Assembly (NCBI GenBank): GCA_020091685.1
Contig: CM034605.1
Location: forward strand, 27,962,281-28,026,280
Origin: Lutjanus erythropterus
Taxonomy: Eukaryota > Chordata > Actinopteri > Lutjaniformes > Lutjanidae
DNA: 64,000 bases
Direction: 5' to 3'
Shown here: positions 57,011 to 64,000 of the stretch, piece by piece
How positions within the stretch are numbered: position 1 is the first letter of the stretch
How the letters are laid out: each line of letters opens with the position of its first letter
Notes under the pieces: model-generated
The model's database searches: none
Seen by the model: the letters and a program-made list of their open reading frames with translations, nothing else
Told to the model about the DNA's origin: nothing
Program-made: the position numbers and the translations under genes

Positions 57011-58966
57011 TTTTGGGGCTGAAAGTCAAAGATTCAGATCATCTGTCAGGGACCCCTCAGTCCAGATTCTTTGTCAGTCAGTTGCATTACAACAACAGGG
57101 TTTAGCTTACAATGCAAAAGCACAGGGGGAACGGTAAATATAGTTTTATATTAGATGGAGCACTTTAAAAAATATCCTCATGATGCAGTTAACTCTGTGA
57201 AAGAAGTATGTGTTCATTTGAGTAGATCCTGCAATATTATTTCCAAAAGAGAGAGAGAATGAATGAAAAATGTAGAAAGGAAGTTAACAACTGTGTAAGA
57301 AACAAATTTAACTTTACAGCTTTAAAAAAAACTAAGGGTTTACAGTGGCACCTTAAATTTATGCACAAAATGTTTTAGATATCCATCTAATACTTAATTA
57401 GATATTTCAAAGTGTTGAACTCAGTAACTGACGCTGTCATCCCTAGAATCACACTGTTAGAATAAAAATGAGAAAAACAGGAAGAAAAGTATGAAAAGGA
57501 CAAGAAGGGCCGACATGACAGAAGTGGGGATTGGATATAAAAAAAAAGAGAAGATGGACTGGTAGGAGATGAAAGCAGACAGAAGGAGAGGAGCTGAGGA
57601 GAGGAAAAGGAAGATGAAGAGAGGTTGGAGGATAACAAACACTCTCTTGACCCAAAGGTTTCTTTTTCTCCTCCCCTCTCTCATCACCCACCTCACTCAC
57701 TTCTTCTTCTTCTTGCCTTTCTGCTCCTCTTTCTTCGACTGTGAACTATTATCACATCTGGAACATTCTCCCTGACGTCCTCGCTCCCGTATCAACAAAC
57801 ATCCACCACCTGCTCAACCTTTCATCCGACCACAGACAACCGGGTCGCCATTACGTCCACATCTGGAAGTTTTAACTTAACTGATGGGGGGAAAATCTCT
57901 GGGTAATAATGTGCAAAATGTACAAACAAATAAGAGTTTGTTCTCCTGGTTTTGTTTAGAACAGAAGAGCAAATGTTCAGTTGCTGTTTTTCTGTGTTGC
58001 ATCATGCTGTAATTTGTTTCTCCTACAAAATGTTTCCCTTGGCAATTTGTTTTTTTATTTTAAATTAATGTCTGGGAAGAGAATAACATATTGCAAATTT
58101 CTGGATTGTTTTTCTCTCCCTGGCTATGCAAACACTAATCATGTTGTAAAGATTACAAAAACTGGCAGCTGAAAGAAAGTTACCAGACTATAGCTGACTT
58201 TAGTCTATTAGTCGAGTCAGACAGAAACATTTATTCTGGGGGACACGAGTTTTGGCACAAAACCAGCAGGGATGAGGTCATATTTCCAGCAATAGAAATA
58301 ACAATTTGAGTCTCCCTGCAAAATACAGCCAGTTTGGGATCAATAAAATAAATGATGATGATTTTAAAGTATCTGTAGCAATCATGGAAGCTTTTAACCG
58401 TAACTAACTTTATTCTGCATGGTGGTGTTTTGCAGTTAAGTGTGCTTTGCAGGAAATATGCAAACTACAGCCAACTCCATCTTTGTTCAAAACTAAACTA
58501 AGAACTGGAAGTCATGACTCATGGCAACACATGAATTCCTTTAAGGTCTCTCACACCAGCATTTATGATTTAAAACTAAGCATCAAATTTGCTTCATTTG
58601 AATGGAGTCATCGTGACAAGAGGGATGAGCGCCGAGCTGCAGAAGAAACCCTTGACATGCAAATTTGTGCTGTTTAGCAAGAGCAAACTGTCTGAGTTGG
58701 GGAAATTATCATTTTAGCAAATGCTAAATCATGCACCATCTCTCTGAATCTGAATCCTGAAAAATATGTTCACATGCAACTAATTTGCAGTAACAAATAT
58801 GTTTTGTGGGAAATTTAATGCCAGCTTATTCAGTGTTGTAGCAACATGCAGTGATTTAGCTTCAGAAAATTGAAACTGACTCAAAGCAAAAGGCACAATT
58901 TAGCAATATTTTTTGTAACTTTTTGTCTTTCATTGGATTATAAAAAAAAAAGTCAAAACACATTAA

Positions 58967-59075
58967 AACACCAAAGTCACACAAACAAACTAACTGATCA
59001 AGGCAGCGGTTGACCAGAAACTTCCATCTTCTGCGGGGTAAAATTACTGTTTTTGTCCATGAAGTCTGGTGGCTT
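58967..59075. repeat. Foldback family A, fragment 6
   Basis: Only the right half-core survives (AAGTCACACAAACAAACTAA, then GATCAAGGCAGCGGTTGACC and GGTAAAATTACTG), running into a family B copy. Confidence 0.65.
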
Positions 59076-59305
59076 TGAAAAGAAGGATATAACGGCTGTT
59101 TCTGGTTATAAAAAGCACCATACTCTGACAGAAAGAGGCCTGTCTCTGCAGGGATCCTGCCCATAATTTTTTAGACAATTCGAATAACAATCTGAGCCTG
59201 TCAGTGGCAAAAAACAAGCTCTTTTAGCTGACTCACTTTGAAAGGGAGCATTTGCTCCCAAGGATTATGTGGTAGCCACTGGAGCCTGTTTCACAGCTGC
59301 TGGCT
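59040..59305. repeat. Dispersed repeat family B, copy 2
   Basis: Same segments as the copy at 17945, including TGTCTCTGCAGGGATCC and AACAATCTGAGCCTGTCAGT. Confidence 0.65.
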
Positions 59306-60329
59306 GAGGTGATCGACTCGACCAAACTCTAAAACCTTTTGAGTCTTGTTGTCATATTAGACTCCAAAATATATAAATAAAATAGGGCCCAGATCTAAAA
59401 ATGTAGTACTGGAATTACCCTTCAACAGTTTCTATACAAATGCATATATAAATAAAACAGTCATATATGCATATAGCCACATTTATGAAGGATTGTTTAT
59501 TAGATCTGATCTGCTTTATTTGTTCACACATTTAGAAAAATACAACAGATAAAATGTGAAAACCCTCAGACTCAGATAAAGTCTCCAGTGCAGAATTAAA
59601 TCCATTAGAAAAGGACAAAAAAATTAAGATTAGAAGGCAGTTTACAAAGATAATTCATAGGGATACCATTGTGAAATGTTGAACAGCTTTCTTAAGTTGT
59701 AGTGGTGTACAAGTTTTTTGTTAAAAATAGCTGTGCTTTTTCTTGACATCAAACCTCTGTAAATTAATCCAAACTGTAACTGAGATAGACGGATAGGAGG
59801 CCTGAGTTTATAGTTATATCAAGTGGAATAATTTATATCATTTGACACATTAAAAAAAATGATGTTTTTGAGGGTTATATTACATTTCATGATGCTACAG
59901 TAACTTCCTGATCATAGCTGACAGCTTTTGATTGAACAGCCTTACAGATGTTTCCTAACATCTGATTTACACATTACTAAAGTCTTTAAGTTTCACTAGT
60001 GCAACCCATTTTAATAAATCACTTGTTTGAAACTAGTTGGTAAGAGAACTTAGTAGGGACTTGACACACCCAGTCCAGCACCAGACATCTCTATATAGTT
60101 TCTGTGTTGATGCGGCTTTTTCCATTTTCCAGATCCTGCTGCTAACTCACCTGGTCACAATTTATGTTAGTTTATCTGCAACAGACCTTTTACAATGATG
60201 AACATACATTTGTGTCACACCAGCTAGCTTCAAGTATGTCTGCTGCACAAAATTCTGCACAGCAGCACGTCACCTTTAGGTATATCAACAGGAAATGTAT
60301 GTTTTTAAAAGGTGCACATATAGTGCAAA

Positions 60330-60650
60330 AAGTAGACTGCAGTTGTAGGAGCGTTTGGCAGGTTTCCTGCTCCTGCACACCTGCCTCTCATCAGCTGATC
60401 ATCTCTTTGACCGGCTGCCTGCTCAGCTGCTCCTCGTTGGCTCATCAGAATGTGTGAGTGTATAAAGGAAACTCTTTCCACTGAGCCTTGTCAGATCGCC
60501 TTAACCGTCTCTGGTTACTGCGCCTGTTATCTGACTGCCAGCCTGTTGTTTAACCTGAACATTAAAGTGCTTTATATCTGTAGTTGCTGTGTTAAATTTG
60601 GGCACCGAGTTCGTGTGCAAGACATTTCACTGAGCATGACAGAAGAAACA
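60330..60650 (+). mobile_element. Solo-LTR-like segment
   Basis: It has a TATAAAGG promoter-like word (60462), a CT/G-rich leader, AACATTAAAG as a possible poly(A) word (60558), and TTTGGGCACCGAGTTCGTG at the end, resembling the R-U5 layout of fish Gypsy LTRs. Terminal TG/CA and a target duplication could not be set. Confidence 0.3.
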
Positions 60651-62259
60651 ACAACAGACAGAGCATCACGTTAAGATTTCAGCCACTGAATTAGCAGAAA
60701 TGTTTTACTTGTTGCACACTTTTACCTTTTTCAGAATTCAGAACTTGTAGTAGAGAATTTGTTGCCCTGTGGGCAGCCTGTGTTTGTGTATTAATAAGCT
60801 CAGGTTGCAGTATAATAAATAATGAACGTCTGTGTTGTTTGCTGCCACAGAAAATAAAGTCTCTGTTTATGTCATGTTACAACAGTGACTTCAGCAGAGT
60901 TGGTCCAGACTGTGGAAAGCTAACTTGGCTAATTAGCAGGTACGAGTCAGTTTTAAGATGATTAAAATAGCCTAAAACCGGAGTCCTCCCAAAAACTGCA
61001 GGGATCAGATGATAGATCGTGCTTGTTTTTTAGGGTTGTTTTTCCTCCCACGGTGGGGGAAAAAATGGCCACAACTAGTGGCAGCTAACTAGCTAGGAGA
61101 AACCAGACAGTTGCACAGAGTCACGTAATCGTGACTTAATGATGTTTCCTAAAAATCTTAAGCAGGACGGAAACCCTGGCAAGTTTTAGGTGGCTGGAGG
61201 AACATTGTCAGCCACAAACGAGACGATTTCTTATTTCACCACGCAGTGTGTATGGGATCAGAGCTGCCACACAGTCAGAAACATGGAAAAAATAAGGACG
61301 ATATTTACTTTTCACTTGCCGAATCAGACTGTTGCATGAGGCATTTCACTTGCCCAAACACAATTTCCTTGACGCAGGCGAGTGTTAATGTCACGCCTTG
61401 ACGCACATTGACAAAACGCTTGAATGTCTAGGAATAATGATATTAAAGTGTCATATGATGTTGAAGTTAAACATGACAGGTAACCACAAGTGGTACACAG
61501 ATACAGGTAGCATACAACTGTTCTGTCTTTAACATTTTTCAACAATAGATTATTCAAAAAAGAAAGAAAGAAAGAAGGGAAAAAAACTCAAACAACAAAG
61601 TAAGAGAGAGAAGAAAGACAAGCAACCCCACTCCCTTAAAATCCCTGTATTTTGTTTGTTTCTTTATGCTCAGAGTAGAATTAAACCACAGAAAATGCAA
61701 TGTTATTGATGTAAATATGTAAATATGTGGATATAAAATAAAATTTAGGCCCAGTTGCAAGTAAAACAGCAACTGAGTGTCAGCCATCGCATTTGAGTCG
61801 AGGTAAGGCGTCTATGAAGACTCCCAAAATCCTTCCAAACATTGTGGGCCTGTTTCTAACACAGTACAGTGTGACGTTGATTCATTGATCCAGTGTCTCT
61901 GTGAGGGAGGGAGTTTCAGATTTCCAATGTAATAAAATGCTTTTTTTTTCCAGCTGTACTAGCAAGTAAAATGAAGTGTTTGGCAGAGTTATTTTCAATG
62001 GAGTCGAGTCTCCGAGGATCCAGACTTTAGGATCCTGTGGAACATTATTTTGTGTGATGTCTGAGGTAGTTTTAGATTAACTCGTGTTTAATGATTCTAT
62101 GACGTTAGTTTAGTTTTTGAGTAGGGTTTCTGAAGCCAAAATGTGTCTTTTTTGGATTATTGTTAACAGTGAAGAATATGACTTAAATTTGGTCTGTATG
62201 GTGGGATTAAAGCATTAAAATGGAGCCTAAAAAATGTCCTGGAGGCTGGCTGATAACCA

Positions 62260-62440
62260 TAAACATTTCCTTAAACAGCTCGAGGTTTCTGCCTGTTAAA
62301 GGAAGTTTTTCTTTGCCACTGTCACCTTTAAATATTATAAAGAGTACAGTCTATACCTGCTCCATATGAAAAGTGGCCTGAGATAACTTCTGTTATGATT
62401 TGGCTCTATATAAATAATAAAATTATTTAATTTGTACATT
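62260..62440 (+). mobile_element. LINE 3' tail-like fragment
   Basis: CTGCCTGTTAAAGGAAGTTT, TTCTTTGCCACTGTCACC, CTGAGATAACTTCTGTTATG and TTTGGCTCTATATAAATAA follow the order of a common teleost non-LTR 3' UTR. Orientation and type agree with the LINE fragment at 56456, though they are separate pieces. Confidence 0.6.
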
Positions 62441-64000
62441 GTATTATATGAATTTTAAACCTGCTCTGTGCCTGAAATCAGGCATGGTGCCTGCAGAAAT
62501 TAAAGCCCTGTGTATGTTTTCTGTACAGAATTATGATAGCTTGTTAATGGAATGAATAATGTGCTGAAAAGTCACAGCCTGAGTGTTCAAGCTTGTTGCT
62601 CCAACATTTAATCACTCACAGGGTGAAATGAAGAGGGGGTTGTGGGTGGTTTTCTTTTTTTTTTGCAGTAGGTGCCTGCTTCAGTGAAAGGCCCGCTCCA
62701 TATCTTCCCCACTGTTTGGACTGAATTGCTTTTTGAATAATTCCATGCCTGATTTCTTATGGTTGTTAGCACCGTGCTGTTCATCTCTATGAAAGGAAGG
62801 AGAGAGGGAAGAGGAGTAAGAGAGGGAGAGAGAGAAAGAGAAACACTCTGGTCCCAAACCCAGTTAGCCTCAGTGCTAAACCTGTCCACACCACAGCAGC
62901 AGCAGCCTGTCTCGCTGTGGTAAAACGATACCCATCCCCGAGGTAATAAAAACCTCTTTGCAAAGCAGAACACCAGGTTAGTTTTTTTTTCAGGGTGTGT
63001 GCAACAGAAAAAAAAACAGACTATCAGAATAAAGCGAAGTGGAGGAGAGAGGCGAGGGGAGCTGTTGCCTAGCAACCGACAGGCCTGACAGGTGCTTTGT
63101 AAGGATGGGATGTTGAGTTCATCCAGTTGTTTGCTTTTTTGTTTTTTTTTTCTCCCCCCCCTTAAACTTCCTTTGGTGCTCACCAGTTCTAAAGACATCT
63201 GGTGTTTTCAAATAGCAACGTCTTTGTCTCAAAGTCGAGGAAAGGACTTTCTCTTGGTCTTCTTATTCAGATGATTATAAAAATATAAATATAGCACCTA
63301 TGGCCACACAGGGGCAGCACAGCAAACACTAACATATTTTTTATAGAAAAGAAAGGAAATAGCTGGCCTGTAACAGTAAACTTTAAGCAGAATTAGCATT
63401 CATTTGACTTTTTTATGTCCACCTGGTGAATGTAACTTTATTATTTACTCTTCTTTTAGCTCCGTTTTGGTCTCCACCACCAACTTACAAAAAAAATAAT
63501 GGTTCTTGAGCTCCTAAATGCTCTGATGCTCACCAGCTTGTTGGTCCCGGGCAGTTACAACACAGCAGACCTGGAGCCCTTTTGCTGAGTGTTGAGACTA
63601 TAACAGTGATGTTACAGGCTATAAAATCAAAACGATGTGCTAAAAGATGCTAAAATGAGTTTATTATAGGCGACTGCATTTGACCTATCATTAAGTTATT
63701 AAAATATTTCACTTTTTACAATTTGATTTGTACATATTGTTAATAGTTTTAGATTTGTGAATATTAATGTTTAGTTTTGATTGTTTTGATAATCACAGGT
63801 GATTTTATTTGGTGAGGTTAGCCAGTTAGCTAACCTAGCTGGCTACTAACATGAAGAAAGCCACAGTGATGTTTGAGGAAGGTGGTCAGCGCCACAGAAG
63901 CCTTTTTTACACAGAAATCCTGCAGTATCACTGCAATGAGGCCTCATCTTTAAGCCGGCTTTGGGTTTTACACTGACCAATCAGCGCCGGCACAGAGCCA

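Larger units (their letters stand above)
55400..64000. other. Intergenic region without supported gene (part 5)
   Basis: It holds a GC-rich hairpin island, a purine tract, a LINE fragment, repeat relics, an LTR-like segment, an X-box-like palindrome (63064-63076) and a unique block around 62680-62790. Open frames over 62608-63198 and 57387-57700 are low complexity. Elsewhere nothing is recognisable. Confidence 0.6.

Noticed and set aside
62608-63198. 196-codon minus-strand open frame
   Set aside because: Low-complexity Ser/Lys stretches over GA and T runs; no start context, domain or splice support.

Overview
The window is vertebrate genomic DNA, almost certainly from a ray-finned (teleost, probably percomorph) fish. 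The only protein-coding gene I can support is the 3' half of a fibroblast growth factor receptor 3 gene (fgfr3) on the + strand. Its short exons carry consensus splice sites and phases that agree across twelve exons. The rest holds many relics of teleost dispersed repeats, microsatellites and foldback elements. I found no sign of prokaryotic organisation, CRISPR arrays, rRNA or tRNA genes.

The fgfr3 layout runs as follows. Positions 1-3824 are the intron before the alternative Ig-III exons; the upstream coding exons (signal peptide, Ig-I, Ig-II, IIIa) lie outside the window. Exon IIIb is 3825-3969 and its mutually exclusive partner IIIc is 6130-6274. The transmembrane exon is 6872-7047 and the juxtamembrane exon 11791-11936. 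The split tyrosine kinase domain occupies nine exons from 12261 to 23549, where the stop lies. Joining IIIc to the stop gives 1494 coding bases in one open frame (497 residues). It contains the Gly-rich loop, VAVK lysine, [11 protein letters not shown], the YYKK activation loop and the EYLDL tail tyrosine. The IIIb exon sequence and the SELELP juxtamembrane motif identify FGFR3 rather than FGFR1, 2 or 4.

A long AT-rich 3' UTR probably follows, possibly to a polyadenylation signal at 30045. From about 30.1 kb to 64 kb I see no supported gene. This stretch contains a degraded L2/Maui-like LINE, Tc1-like, tRNA-SINE-like and LTR-like relics, and local tandem arrays. It also has a GC-rich hairpin island beside a long purine tract, and several unique blocks dense in homeodomain, POU and SOX words that look like conserved enhancers. 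Conservation could not be tested here.

The most interesting point is the architecture around exon IIIb. A (TG)26 tract lies upstream and a (CA)23 tract downstream, so the transcript could pair and loop out the exon. A repeat-borne CTCF-like core also lies about 400 bases before it. No clearly new biological system was found.
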